In this document: piece by piece, positions 37,234-45,768 of the stretch
Layout: each line of letters opens with the position of its first letter
How positions within the stretch are numbered: the first letter of the stretch is position 1
Assembly: GCA_958296185.1 (NCBI GenBank)
Contig: CATQIB010000016.1
Span: 51,086-115,085, forward strand
Length of the DNA: 64,000 bases
Direction: 5' to 3'
From: an uncultured Mesonia sp.
GTDB taxonomy: Bacteria > Bacteroidota > Bacteroidia > Flavobacteriales > Flavobacteriaceae
The notes under the pieces: generated by a model
The model's database searches: none
The model's input: the letters and a program-made list of their open reading frames with translations, nothing else
What the model was told of the DNA's origin: nothing
Translations under genes and position numbers: made by a program

Positions 37234-38316
37234 TTAACTTTCAATAACAGAAGCGCCTAAACCTACTTCGTCACAAATATACTGTCCTTTTTCGCAAAAT
37301 GCAACTAACTGGTTCTTAACAAAGTCTAAAATTTTCTTTTTTTCTTTTTTAGGGTATAGTAAATGAACATTTGCTCCTGCATCTAGGGTAAAGCAAACTC
37401 CACTATCATTAGCCTCTCTATAAGCCCATATACGCTGAATAATCTCAAGGGTGTTGGGTTTCATTAAGATAAAATAAGGATCGCTGGTCATCATCATCGC
37501 ATGCAATGCAAGCGCTTCCATTTCTACTATTTTTGTGAAATTCTTTAGATCACCTTCTTTTAAAACCTTTTTTAATTGACTCAATTGGTGTTGAGCTTGT
37601 TGAAAGCGATTCTCGGCATAGGGATGATTTAGCATCAAATTATGACCTAAAGTGCTGCTCACCTCTTTTTTTCCACGGTCTACCAGTAAAATAGTGTCTT
37701 GAAAGTCTTTAAATACGGCATCTATAGGCTCTTCGTAAGGAATCGCAAATAACTGACTAGATTTCTCAGTTCCTTGGTGTTCTCCCCATAACATTAATGG
37801 GCCAGTAATACTACGTGCAGCACTTCCAGAACCTAATCGAGCTAGGAAAGAGGCTTTTTTCGCAAATTTTTCCTCTGTTAGCTCTGGGTTGTGCTCTTTT
37901 TCAATACTTAGTAAGCAGCACGCTAATGCAGCTAAACCACTAGCCGAAGACGCGATCCCACTACTGTGAGGAAATGTGTTTTGCGTATAAATATCAAAAT
38001 GATAATTTCTTAAAAATGGAAGATAAGCTTCAATTCTGTCAAGAAAAGTGGCAATTTTTGGTTCAAAACTAGGGGCATGTTTTCCCTCTAAAAATACCTT
38101 GAAACTAAACTTATCTGCTCGTTTCTGCTCGGTGTAAATCACTTTGGTCTGCGTTTGGCAAGCAGATAAAGTAAAACTTAAAGAGGCATTTTTAGGCAAT
38201 TGTAAACCATACTTCCCCCAATATTTAATTAAAGCAATATTGCTAGGTGCTTGCCAAGAATGAACTCCCTTTTCGGGTAAGTTTAAGGTAGGACAGCAAA
38301 ATTCTTCTTGAACCAT
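37234..38316 (-). CDS. mvaD: Diphosphomevalonate decarboxylase
   Basis: It makes isopentenyl diphosphate from diphosphomevalonate, using ATP. The 360-residue product has the signature SNIALIKYWGKYGLQLPKNA (about residues 25-44), the phosphate loop NTFPHSSGIASSASGLAAL, and GSGSAARSITGPLMLWG (with the catalytic-site Ser and Arg). FTLDAGANVHLLYP follows near the end. It is the first gene of the isoprenoid operon with mevalonate kinase and the UbiA protein. This shows a mevalonate rather than MEP route at this step. Confidence 0.93.
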   Translation of the reverse strand: MVQEEFCCPTLNLPEKGVHSWQAPSNIALIKYWGKYGLQLPKNASLSFTLSACQTQTKVIYTEQKRADKFSFKVFLEGKHAPSFEPKIATFLDRIEAYLPFLRNYHFDIYTQNTFPHSSGIASSASGLAALACCLLSIEKEHNPELTEEKFAKKASFLARLGSGSAARSITGPLMLWGEHQGTEKSSQLFAIPYEEPIDAVFKDFQDTILLVDRGKKEVSSTLGHNLMLNHPYAENRFQQAQHQLSQLKKVLKEGDLKNFTKIVEMEALALHAMMMTSDPYFILMKPNTLEIIQRIWAYREANDSGVCFTLDAGANVHLLYPKKEKKKILDFVKNQLVAFCEKGQYICDEVGLGASVIES

Positions 38317-38331
38317 TTTTCTTTTTTTTCA

Positions 38332-38339
38332 CAAATATA
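38332..38339 (-). promoter_or_regulatory. -7 promoter box for the mevalonate operon
   Basis: On the minus strand this reads TATATTTG, an exact TANNTTTG match 15 bases before the mvaD start. No TTTG box was found at 17-23 bases upstream. Confidence 0.45.
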
Positions 38340-38399
38340 CTAATCTAAGTATGTCGATATTATGCTTATTAAAAATTAATTTCTAAATTTAAAATCAAA

Positions 38400-38882
38400 A
38401 TGAGCACTATGTTTTCAAAAATTCGATATATCTCTTTATCGGTTATGGTGTGTCTATTAGTAGGACTCATTGCCTCAATTGTCACGCAATCTTCTATAGA
38501 TACGTGGTACTTTAATTTAACCAAGCCAACTTTTACTCCTCCAGCTTGGTTGTTTGCTCCTGTATGGATGTTACTTTATATTTTAATGGGTGTGGCAATG
38601 GGTTTGGTTTTAAATCGAGGCTTGCATCATATTTGGGTGAAAACAGCGATTTATCATTTTGGATTTCAACTTTTACTTAATACTGCCTGGTCTATTGTCT
38701 TTTTTGGGGTACAAAGTCCGTTTTTTGCTTTTATGATAATCTTAGCTCTATTTGTAGTGCTCTTATTTACTTTTAAATGGTTTAAAATTGCAAGTCCGTT
38801 GGCAGCTTATCTATTAATACCTTATATCGCCTGGGTGGGTTTTGCGGCAGTACTTAACTTTGAAATATGGCGCTTGAACTAA
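38400..38882 (+). CDS. TspO/MBR family tryptophan-rich membrane protein
   Basis: This 160-residue protein has five membrane segments and the Trp/Pro-rich TspO pattern WYFNLTKPTFTPPAWLFAPVW (residues about 37-57), with LLNTAWSIVFFG and AYLLIPYIAWVGFAAVLN later. TspO proteins bind porphyrins, and in bacteria they respond to light, oxygen or oxidative stress. The length matches the family. It is a single gene divergent from mvaD, and its 3' end overlaps the convergent transporter gene by 4 bases. Confidence 0.9.
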   Translation: MSTMFSKIRYISLSVMVCLLVGLIASIVTQSSIDTWYFNLTKPTFTPPAWLFAPVWMLLYILMGVAMGLVLNRGLHHIWVKTAIYHFGFQLLLNTAWSIVFFGVQSPFFAFMIILALFVVLLFTFKWFKIASPLAAYLLIPYIAWVGFAAVLNFEIWRLN

Positions 38883-39829
38883 GATTTAGAGGTCATTTGT
38901 TTATCAGCTATATAGGCTACAATAATTAACTGGCTTATATGATAAATCATTAGCGGGAGTAACCATAAGCCTAATAAAGGACTACTAGAAAAAATGATTT
39001 TTGCCATTGCTGAGCCATGAACCAGTGACTTTTTTGAGCCGCAGAAACGAGCTGTAATTTGATCTTTTATAGCAAAATTTAAACTTCTTCCGAGTGCGCC
39101 TAAGCTAAAGTAGATTATAAAAAAGAGTAGCAATACCAGCAGCATTATAATTGCTAACTCAGGAATAGTTACGCTATCAAAAACACCGGCTAAATAAGAA
39201 GTGCCAAAACTTTGATAAACCAGAAGCGTAATGATAGTTTTGTCAAATAAAGGCAAATAGTGTAAATAGGGCGCTATTTTTTTCTTTACGGATTGTTGAA
39301 TAAGAAAACCTAGGCAAAGGGGGAGTAAAATTTGAACAACCAATTTTACTATTACTTCATTAAAAGATATGCCTTGCGCTGAGTTAGTTAAAAATAATTT
39401 TATCCATAAAGGTGTGACGAATACCCCAATAATTCCTGAAATACTGGCATTAAAGATTGCTGCAGGAACGTTTCCTCGTGCCAAAGAAACCATGACCACA
39501 CTAGACGAAACCGTAGAAGGTAAGCAGGCCAAAAAGAAAAATCCAAACCAATAAACCTCAAAATCTGTTCCTTTTAAAAGAGGATGAAAAGCCAATACTA
39601 ACAAAGGAAATACAAGAAATGTAAAACTTTGAATTAGTATATGTAATCGGGTATTTTGTAGTCCTTTTTTTAATGTTTGAAACGGTAATTTTAATCCGTA
39701 GAAGAAAAAAATTAAACCAATACCGTAATTGATGACACTTTCTAGTCCATTGCTTCTTGATGCGTCAGGATGGATAAAGCTTAAACCGATAGCTGATAAC
39801 AAGGCAACAACAAACCAATTAACTTTCAT
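38879..39829 (-). CDS. SBF-like bile acid:sodium symporter family protein
   Basis: This 316-residue inner-membrane protein has about ten hydrophobic segments. LIFFFYGLKLPFQTLKKGL, FFLACLPSTVSSSVVMVSLARGN and QITARFCGSKKSLVHGSAMAK are family landmarks. The SLA/ARGN region lies at the substrate crossover in SBF-like transporters. I chose ATG 39829 because the longer frame from 39901 runs far into the upstream gene, whereas this start overlaps it by 11 bases. The substrate is unknown; it may be a small organic acid or sterol-like compound. Confidence 0.83.
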   Translation of the reverse strand: MKVNWFVVALLSAIGLSFIHPDASRSNGLESVINYGIGLIFFFYGLKLPFQTLKKGLQNTRLHILIQSFTFLVFPLLVLAFHPLLKGTDFEVYWFGFFFLACLPSTVSSSVVMVSLARGNVPAAIFNASISGIIGVFVTPLWIKLFLTNSAQGISFNEVIVKLVVQILLPLCLGFLIQQSVKKKIAPYLHYLPLFDKTIITLLVYQSFGTSYLAGVFDSVTIPELAIIMLLVLLLFFIIYFSLGALGRSLNFAIKDQITARFCGSKKSLVHGSAMAKIIFSSSPLLGLWLLPLMIYHISQLIIVAYIADKQMTSKS

Positions 39830-41033
39830 GGGCAATATGTTTGGCCGCAATATATGCTGTAGTCCAAGCGTTTTGAAAATTGAAACCGCCCGTAATAGCA
39901 TCTATGTTTAATACTTCGCCAGTGAAATACAAGTTCTTGTGAGTTTTGCTTTCCATGCTTTTAAAATTCACCGTTTTTAATTCCACCCCACCGGCCGTAA
40001 CAAACTCATCTTTAAAAGTACTTTTTCCTTGTATGTTAAATTGGCTTGCGGTAAGGCATTGGGCTAGGGTGTTCAATTCCTTTTTGGTGATTTCTGCCCA
40101 AGAACACTCTTTATCGATTTGACAATAAGCCACCAAAGACTGCCAAAGTCTTTTGGGGATATCAACCACGCTGTGAGTATGAATTTTTTGCTTTCCTAAA
40201 ACTTGCTTTTTACTCAATAGTAATTCTAAGCAAGACGAAGTAGAGGTATTTTCTAACCAGTTTACTTCAATTACAAATTGATAGTTTTTCTCGTGAAGGT
40301 GACGCGCACCCCAGGCCGATAACTTTAAAACGGCAGGACCACTTAGTCCCCAGTGCGTAATTAATAAGGGGCCATAGGCGTCAAGCGGAAAATCTCTTAA
40401 TTTAATGTGTGCTTGTGTGCTTAAGCCGGCTAAATTAAGAATGCGATTATCTTTTACATTAAATGTGAACAAAGAGGGTACAGGGGGAACTATTTTTAAA
40501 TTTAATGAGCTAAGAAGCTCCCAAATTTTTGGACTGCTGCCCGTTGCCACCACAATTTTCTTGCAGGTGTACGTGTTGCGCGAAGTCTTTATCTGCCAAA
40601 AATTATTTTCAAAACTTAATCGGGTTGCAGCTTCTTGGGTTTGCACAGGAATTCTGTACCGGTTTAATGCACTTAAAAAACAATCAATGATGCTTTGGGA
40701 GTCGTCGCTAGTAGGAAAAATACGACCATCTTCTTCTATTTTTAAAGCCACTTGATTCTTTTCTAACCAAGCCATCATATCTCCGGTCATAAACTGATGA
40801 AAAGGGCCTAGTAATTCACGCTCACCTCTAGGATAGTTTTTGATTAAATCTTGTGGTATAAATTCTGCATGGGTTACATTGCATCGCCCTCCGCCCGAAA
40901 TCTTAACCTTGTTAAGTAATGTTTTGGAGCGTTCGAGAATCAAAGGTCTAAGCTTGCTATTCATTTCGGCTATTTGAATGGCTGTAAAGACCCCAGATGC
41001 GCCACCTCCTAGAATAATTATATCGTGATGCAT
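39819..41033 (-). CDS. BaiN/HI0933-family NAD(P)/FAD-dependent oxidoreductase
   Basis: This 404-residue flavoprotein has an N-terminal FAD-binding motif (IIILGGGASGVFTAIQ), then the family motif KVKISGGGRCNVTH (about residues 42-55). Further landmarks are VVATGSSPKIWE and the C-terminal NLYFTGEVLNIDAITGGFN. Characterised relatives reduce double bonds in steroid or other substrates, but most have no known role. It overlaps the downstream SBF transporter by 11 bases, so the two are co-translated. A transporter-plus-oxidoreductase pair suggests a shared small substrate; that is inference. Confidence 0.86.
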   Translation of the reverse strand: MHHDIIILGGGASGVFTAIQIAEMNSKLRPLILERSKTLLNKVKISGGGRCNVTHAEFIPQDLIKNYPRGERELLGPFHQFMTGDMMAWLEKNQVALKIEEDGRIFPTSDDSQSIIDCFLSALNRYRIPVQTQEAATRLSFENNFWQIKTSRNTYTCKKIVVATGSSPKIWELLSSLNLKIVPPVPSLFTFNVKDNRILNLAGLSTQAHIKLRDFPLDAYGPLLITHWGLSGPAVLKLSAWGARHLHEKNYQFVIEVNWLENTSTSSCLELLLSKKQVLGKQKIHTHSVVDIPKRLWQSLVAYCQIDKECSWAEITKKELNTLAQCLTASQFNIQGKSTFKDEFVTAGGVELKTVNFKSMESKTHKNLYFTGEVLNIDAITGGFNFQNAWTTAYIAAKHIAHES

Positions 41034-41044
41034 AGGTAGATTAC

Positions 41045-41872
41045 TTATCTTAAAATAAGTAAGGGTACTGTAGATTGATAACTGATCTCACTGGTTTGAG
41101 ATTTTTGTATAAAACGATCTATAAAGCTTTCTTCTTTAACAAATAATGCGTGTAAATCTACCTTAAAAAGCTGACAAAAAGCCTGAATAGCATAAGGAGC
41201 AGGAATACCGGTCAACCGATGAATTTTATAGTCTACAAATTGTAAGCTTGTTTTTTCGAGTACGTTGTGTTCGCTATTAGTGATGTTTTTATTTTGATTG
41301 ATTTCTAATACGTGAAGCTGCGGCTGAAATTCTCTAAATATAAAAGCCAACTCATTTAAATCTTTTTTGCTCAAATCGTCATTTTGGTGTTCGCTAAACA
41401 GAATACTGCTCATTTCTTTGTAATTAAAATGCTGAGGTATAATTAAAGAGGTTACCTTCACTTGCCGAATTACCTTAAGCGCATTGCTGCCAAATAAGGT
41501 TTCTTCTAAATTACTAGCACCGTTTGTTCCTAAAACTACGGTGTCTATTTTGTACTTTTCAATACTGGTTTCAATAGCCGAAATAAATCCGTCAAAAAGA
41601 ACATGACAATGAAAATTTCCGTTAAACCCGCTAATTTCTTTTTGGAGTTTCTCGGCTAGCTTATTCAATTTGATTTTGTTATCGGTTATTACGCGACTAT
41701 AAATACTATCCTCAGGATTTGCTGCCAATAGCTCGCCCGTAATATAAGAGGAAGGTTTCTCTATGGTTAATAAATGAAAATTACAATTGCTTTTACCTAG
41801 TAAATTTACAGCATATTTTAATGCATTATAGGCATTGTCAGAAAAATCGGTTAACAATAAAATAGATTGCAT
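41045..41872 (-). CDS. Tandem UspA universal stress protein
   Basis: This 275-residue cytoplasmic protein has two UspA-like domains (about 1-140 and 145-275). The first starts SILLLTDFSDNAYNALKYA and contains VVLGTNGASNLEETLFGSNALKVI, close to the ATP-binding G-2x-G-9x-G pattern. The second domain is shorter and lacks that motif. Such proteins respond to stress or growth arrest. It lies 11 bases upstream of the oxidoreductase gene in transcription order and may share its transcript. Confidence 0.86.
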   Translation of the reverse strand: MQSILLLTDFSDNAYNALKYAVNLLGKSNCNFHLLTIEKPSSYITGELLAANPEDSIYSRVITDNKIKLNKLAEKLQKEISGFNGNFHCHVLFDGFISAIETSIEKYKIDTVVLGTNGASNLEETLFGSNALKVIRQVKVTSLIIPQHFNYKEMSSILFSEHQNDDLSKKDLNELAFIFREFQPQLHVLEINQNKNITNSEHNVLEKTSLQFVDYKIHRLTGIPAPYAIQAFCQLFKVDLHALFVKEESFIDRFIQKSQTSEISYQSTVPLLILR

Positions 41873-41945
41873 GCACTAGAATTTTAAAATATAAAATTAC
41901 GCATATTTAGCGATAACACATAGGCAATTGTTTTTTATTTAAGCT

Positions 41946-41976
41946 AAAAAGCCTTGGACTCAATTTCCAAGGCTTT
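41946..41976 (-). terminator. Rho-independent terminator after the T9SS protein gene
   Basis: AAAGCCTTGG (41948-41957) pairs with CCAAGGCTTT (41967-41976). Read on the minus strand, the stem is followed by a T-run, directly after the gene ending at 41994. Confidence 0.83.
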
Positions 41977-41993
41977 CGCTGATTTTGATAGTG

Positions 41994-43463
41994 TTAATTT
42001 ATCATTAGTTTCTTAGTGTATTGATGCTGTATACCTATAAATTTTATCAAATACAAGCCTTCTGGTAAGCCGAGATTAATATTGTTTTCGTGCTGCGAGA
42101 GCTTAAAACTTTTAATTTTCTTACCCATTAGATTGTATACCTCTAACTTATTAAAATCAAAATCGTTTTTAAAATTAATATGGCCTTCTGTTGGGTTGGG
42201 ATAAACTGCAAAATTTAAAACTTCGGTATTTGGTGTGCTCAAATTACATCCGTAAAGACTAAAGTTTACCAAACCTAAATTAGGATCGTCTGTTTGGTGC
42301 ACTATAACATCTTCGACCTGTGTATTGGTGGCATTTGGGTTAGAACTAATCCAGCAATTACCTATGGCATTTATGTTGTTTGAAGTATTGTTATACAAGG
42401 CATAGATAGTACTGTTGTTACCATTGTTATCAAAACTGTTTTCTCCTAAATCTTGGTTGGTTCCTAAATTAATACTAGCATTTCCCAAAAGGGTAACTCC
42501 CCATAAATTTCCTGTAATGGTGTTTTTACGTGCAATTATATTTTGAGTATTGGTGTTGCTATTTAAAGAAATACCGCTACCGCCTGAATTTGGTAAATTT
42601 TGACTATCGTTATTAAAAATATTGTTTTCTCTTATAAAAGCGAAGGCATTTGGTCCTGCAATGGTGATTCCGTAACGGTTGTCTTCTATAGTATTTTTAT
42701 CTATAATCACTCTAATCTCTTGGTTTACAAAATTAGAAATGGCAATACCACCAACTTTGTCTAAACTACGGTCGCCTATGATAGTATTTTCGATTATTTT
42801 TAGTGTGTCTTGGGTGCCTCCTGTAGGTCCCATATTTATTTGAGGTCTATTTTGATTGCTTTGGCTGTTCTTTTCTATCCAGTTGTTTAAAATACTCGCA
42901 GGAACGTTTTGATTGGCACCAGAGGCAACAGCAGGTAAATCGTTTAAAGTAATGGTATTGTTGGCTATAACAGGAGCTCCTCTGGATAGAGAAATTGCCG
43001 CCCCTGTTGCCGCTCCCGAAATATGATGCGCAATATAGCTGTTGGTTATAGCAAAATCTTCTGTTAAAACACGCAAGCCACCGCCATAGGTGATTTTGGT
43101 GTTGTTAATGGCTACCTCGGATCCCTGTTCGAAGCGAATACCATCAAAATGATTTTGAGGATTTTCTGCCGAAATTACAACAGGATCTGATGCAGAATCA
43201 GTAAAAAAGCTGCCCGATACCGTGATGCGTACACCTGGGGCAACCATAAGTGAATCTGCGGAACTAATTTGTAAAGTGTCATTAGCCGAAATGGTAAGCG
43301 GTTGAGCCAAAATATAGCGTGTACCATTAAAACTAATGGTGTTTGGGCTAGCCGTCACAAGATCTGATAGCGAGTAATTTATGCCACTACCTGGGGTCGT
43401 AAATTGAGCCTGTATATTTAGGCTAAAAAAGATTGAAAGGATAAAAAAGGAAAGTTGTTTCAT
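41994..43463 (-). CDS. T9SS-secreted right-handed beta-helix protein
   Basis: This 489-residue protein has a signal peptide (IQAQF), then a long region of short strands with repeated Asn and Gly turns, such as IANNTITLND, IIENTIIGD, IIDKNTIEDNRYGI and IARKNTITGNLWGV. That pattern fits a parallel beta-helix of the pectate-lyase type. The C-terminal 75 residues are a type A T9SS sorting domain (FAVYPNPTEGHINF, GLYLIKFI and the final KKLMIN), which directs export and surface attachment. Substrate cleavage activity cannot be deduced. It has a good promoter and a terminator of its own. Confidence 0.87.
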   Translation of the reverse strand: MKQLSFFILSIFFSLNIQAQFTTPGSGINYSLSDLVTASPNTISFNGTRYILAQPLTISANDTLQISSADSLMVAPGVRITVSGSFFTDSASDPVVISAENPQNHFDGIRFEQGSEVAINNTKITYGGGLRVLTEDFAITNSYIAHHISGAATGAAISLSRGAPVIANNTITLNDLPAVASGANQNVPASILNNWIEKNSQSNQNRPQINMGPTGGTQDTLKIIENTIIGDRSLDKVGGIAISNFVNQEIRVIIDKNTIEDNRYGITIAGPNAFAFIRENNIFNNDSQNLPNSGGSGISLNSNTNTQNIIARKNTITGNLWGVTLLGNASINLGTNQDLGENSFDNNGNNSTIYALYNNTSNNINAIGNCWISSNPNATNTQVEDVIVHQTDDPNLGLVNFSLYGCNLSTPNTEVLNFAVYPNPTEGHINFKNDFDFNKLEVYNLMGKKIKSFKLSQHENNINLGLPEGLYLIKFIGIQHQYTKKLMIN

Positions 43464-43474
43464 GGTTTTTTAAA

Positions 43475-43504
43475 CAAAGTTAAAAACTATGATGGGCAAA
43501 CAAA
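43475..43504 (-). promoter_or_regulatory. Consensus Bacteroidota promoter for the T9SS protein gene
   Basis: On the minus strand TTTG (43501-43504) is followed after 18 bases by TAACTTTG (43475-43482). Both boxes match TTTG, N17-23, TANNTTTG exactly, 11 bases before the start codon. Confidence 0.7.
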
Positions 43505-43515
43505 GAAAAACGAGC

Positions 43516-44181
43516 TTAAATAGGCAGATAATTATATATGCATAAAAAATGAAACAAAGATCCTAACAAAACAAAAACGTGGAAAATAGCATGATGAAAA
43601 GGTAATTTGGGAATGCTATAAAGAATAGCGCCTATGGTATAAGCGGCACCACCAGCAAACAACAAAAATAGTCCTTCTTGACTCAAGGCTGCGTTTAACG
43701 GCTCGAATACTAGCAGAATAATCCAACCCATACCTACATACAGCAAGGTGGATACAATATTAAATCTACCTGTAAAAAATAACTTTAGGATTACCCCTAA
43801 AAGTGCAATACCCCAAACAAGGTATAAAATTGACTGGCCTGTACTCTCGGGCAGTGCCAATAGGGTGAAGGGAGTGTAAGTGCCAGCAATTAAAACGAAA
43901 ATTGCGGCGTGATCTAAAATATTTAGTTGGTACCTTAATTTACGATCTTTTGCATAATGGTAGGCTGTAGACGCGGCATATAGTAAAATGAGACTAAAAC
44001 CATAAATAGTGTAAGCTGCCAAAATATCGAATTGGTTCAATTGAATGCTTTTATGTAATAAAAAGCAAAATCCTATTAAACTTAAAATTAACCCCAAACC
44101 GTGTGAAACTACATTGAGTTGCTCTTCTTTCTTACTGTAATATGATGGATGATGAAGTATATTTCTAGAAGATGTTTTCAT
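43516..44181 (-). CDS. Hemolysin III / PAQR family membrane protein
   Basis: This 221-residue protein has seven membrane segments and the PAQR/HlyIII landmarks: EEQLNVVSHGLGLILSLIG, STAYHYAKDRKLRYQLNILDHAAIFVLIAGTYTPF and PFHHAIFHVFVLLGSLFHF. The Ser, Asp and His residues in these motifs form a metal site in related PAQR proteins, which suggests a membrane amidase or receptor-like role. Haemolysis itself is not implied. It is a single gene ending 52 bases beyond the start of the T9SS protein gene on the same strand. Confidence 0.88.
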   Translation of the reverse strand: MKTSSRNILHHPSYYSKKEEQLNVVSHGLGLILSLIGFCFLLHKSIQLNQFDILAAYTIYGFSLILLYAASTAYHYAKDRKLRYQLNILDHAAIFVLIAGTYTPFTLLALPESTGQSILYLVWGIALLGVILKLFFTGRFNIVSTLLYVGMGWIILLVFEPLNAALSQEGLFLLFAGGAAYTIGAILYSIPKLPFHHAIFHVFVLLGSLFHFLCIYNYLPI

Positions 44182-44294
44182 GCCGTAAAGGTAAGTTTTT
44201 ATGAGTAAATATATAGTTTTTAGTAACTATTAATGATACCATTACTGTTTTTGAAAGTTGCTGTAAATTAATATAAGTTTAACATTTTTAGAAG

Positions 44295-44302
44295 TATATT
44301 TG
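44295..44302 (+). promoter_or_regulatory. -7 promoter box for the amidoligase operon
   Basis: TATATTTG is an exact TANNTTTG match 17 bases before the ATG at 44320. No TTTG box is seen 17-23 bases upstream. Confidence 0.45.
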
Positions 44303-44319
44303 TTTTAAATATAAGTTTA

Positions 44320-45768
44320 ATGTTAAAAATAATAGTATCTGATAAGGTGGAGAGGTGGGGCTTTATTGGAGAAAATATCAAAACTGTTTCAACAAAAGAT
44401 TATTTGGTTAACCCTCAATATGCTAATCTTAAAAATATACGCATATTCAATTTAAATTCTTCTTACAAGTACCAGTCAAAGGGTTATTATGTTTCGCTTT
44501 TAGCAGAAGCTAGAGGTCATAAGGTCATACCCTCGGTGAAAAATTTGGTCGATCTAAAAGCTCCAGTGTTGGTTAAAGCAATCTCTCTTGAATTTGATGA
44601 TTTGCTACAAAAAAAACTAAAAGATTTAAAATCTACCGAGTTTAGCCTAAGTGTTTACTTTGGTCAAAACTTAGCAAAAAAATACAAAGACTTGAGCAAT
44701 ATGCTTTTCAGGCAATTTCAAATCCCTTTTTTGAGAATCAATTTCGAATTTCATAATAAATGGGAGATAAAGAGTGTGAAAGCCTTATCAAGTGTTGATA
44801 TCCCGACTGATCATTGGGATTTTGTGGAGGATGCGGCTGGAGCTTTTTTTAATAAAAAACGTTATCTTTTACCTAAACCTAATATAGCAAAGTATGATTT
44901 AGGAATTTTGATTAACCCTCAAGATTTAGCTCCTCCTAGTAATGCCGGAGCAATAAAGAAGTTTATAGAAATAGGTGAAAAGTTAAATTTTTATGTTGAA
45001 TTGCTTAGTCCAAAAGACCTCGCTAGACTTTCGGCATTTGATGCGCTTTTTATTAGGCAAAGTACAGAGGTTAATAACGAAGCTTATGCTTTTGCTCGAA
45101 AAGCCCAACAAGAGGGCATAGCTATAATTGATTATCCTGATGCTATTTTAAAATGTTGCAATAAAGTTTATATGGCAGAAGCTTTGTCGGCCGCTCAAAT
45201 ACCTACTCCCAAAACCTGCATAGTTCATAAGGAAAATAAACAAAATATTGTTAAAGTTACCGGTTTGCCAGTTGTGTTAAAAGCACCCGATTCTACTTTC
45301 AGCTTTGGCGTAAAAAAAGCCAATACAGAAGAAGAATACAATAAAATAGTAATGGAAATGCTGAAGAAGTCTGATTTAATTATCGCGCAGGCTTTTTGTC
45401 CTTCAGATTATGATTGGCGTATAGGCGTTTTAGACGGAGTACCGTTTTACGCCTGCAGATATTTCATGGCTAAAGGTCATTGGCAAATCTACAATTGGCA
45501 AGCCAAAAATAAAAAGCACCAAGATGGTAAAGCTGAGGCAATTGCACTTGAAGAAGTACCTAAAAAAATATTAGATCTTGCGGTTAAATCGGCTAATTTA
45601 ATGGGAAAAGGATTATACGGAATAGATTTAAAAGAAATAAAAAATGAGGTATTGGTAATTGAGATTAATGATAACCCCAACATTGACACTAGTGTAGAAG
45701 ATGCAATATACAAGGATAAAATTTACCAAGATATTTTTAATGCATTTTTAAGCAGACTAGAATTATGA
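44320..45768 (+). CDS. RimK-like ATP-grasp ligase with RLAN N-terminal domain
   Basis: This 482-residue protein has an N-terminal RimK-like ATP-grasp-associated (RLAN) domain (about residues 25-180; SYKYQSKGYYVSLLAEARGHKV is typical) and a C-terminal ATP-grasp domain (about 270-480; PVVLKAPDSTFSFGVKK, YDWRIGVLDG and EINDNPNID). ATP-grasp enzymes of this kind form amide bonds between a carboxylate, through an acyl phosphate, and an amine. RimK relatives add glutamate to proteins or small peptides. It overlaps the following GCS2 gene by 4 bases, so it is translationally coupled to it. The substrate is unknown. Confidence 0.85.
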   Translation: MLKIIVSDKVERWGFIGENIKTVSTKDYLVNPQYANLKNIRIFNLNSSYKYQSKGYYVSLLAEARGHKVIPSVKNLVDLKAPVLVKAISLEFDDLLQKKLKDLKSTEFSLSVYFGQNLAKKYKDLSNMLFRQFQIPFLRINFEFHNKWEIKSVKALSSVDIPTDHWDFVEDAAGAFFNKKRYLLPKPNIAKYDLGILINPQDLAPPSNAGAIKKFIEIGEKLNFYVELLSPKDLARLSAFDALFIRQSTEVNNEAYAFARKAQQEGIAIIDYPDAILKCCNKVYMAEALSAAQIPTPKTCIVHKENKQNIVKVTGLPVVLKAPDSTFSFGVKKANTEEEYNKIVMEMLKKSDLIIAQAFCPSDYDWRIGVLDGVPFYACRYFMAKGHWQIYNWQAKNKKHQDGKAEAIALEEVPKKILDLAVKSANLMGKGLYGIDLKEIKNEVLVIEINDNPNIDTSVEDAIYKDKIYQDIFNAFLSRLEL

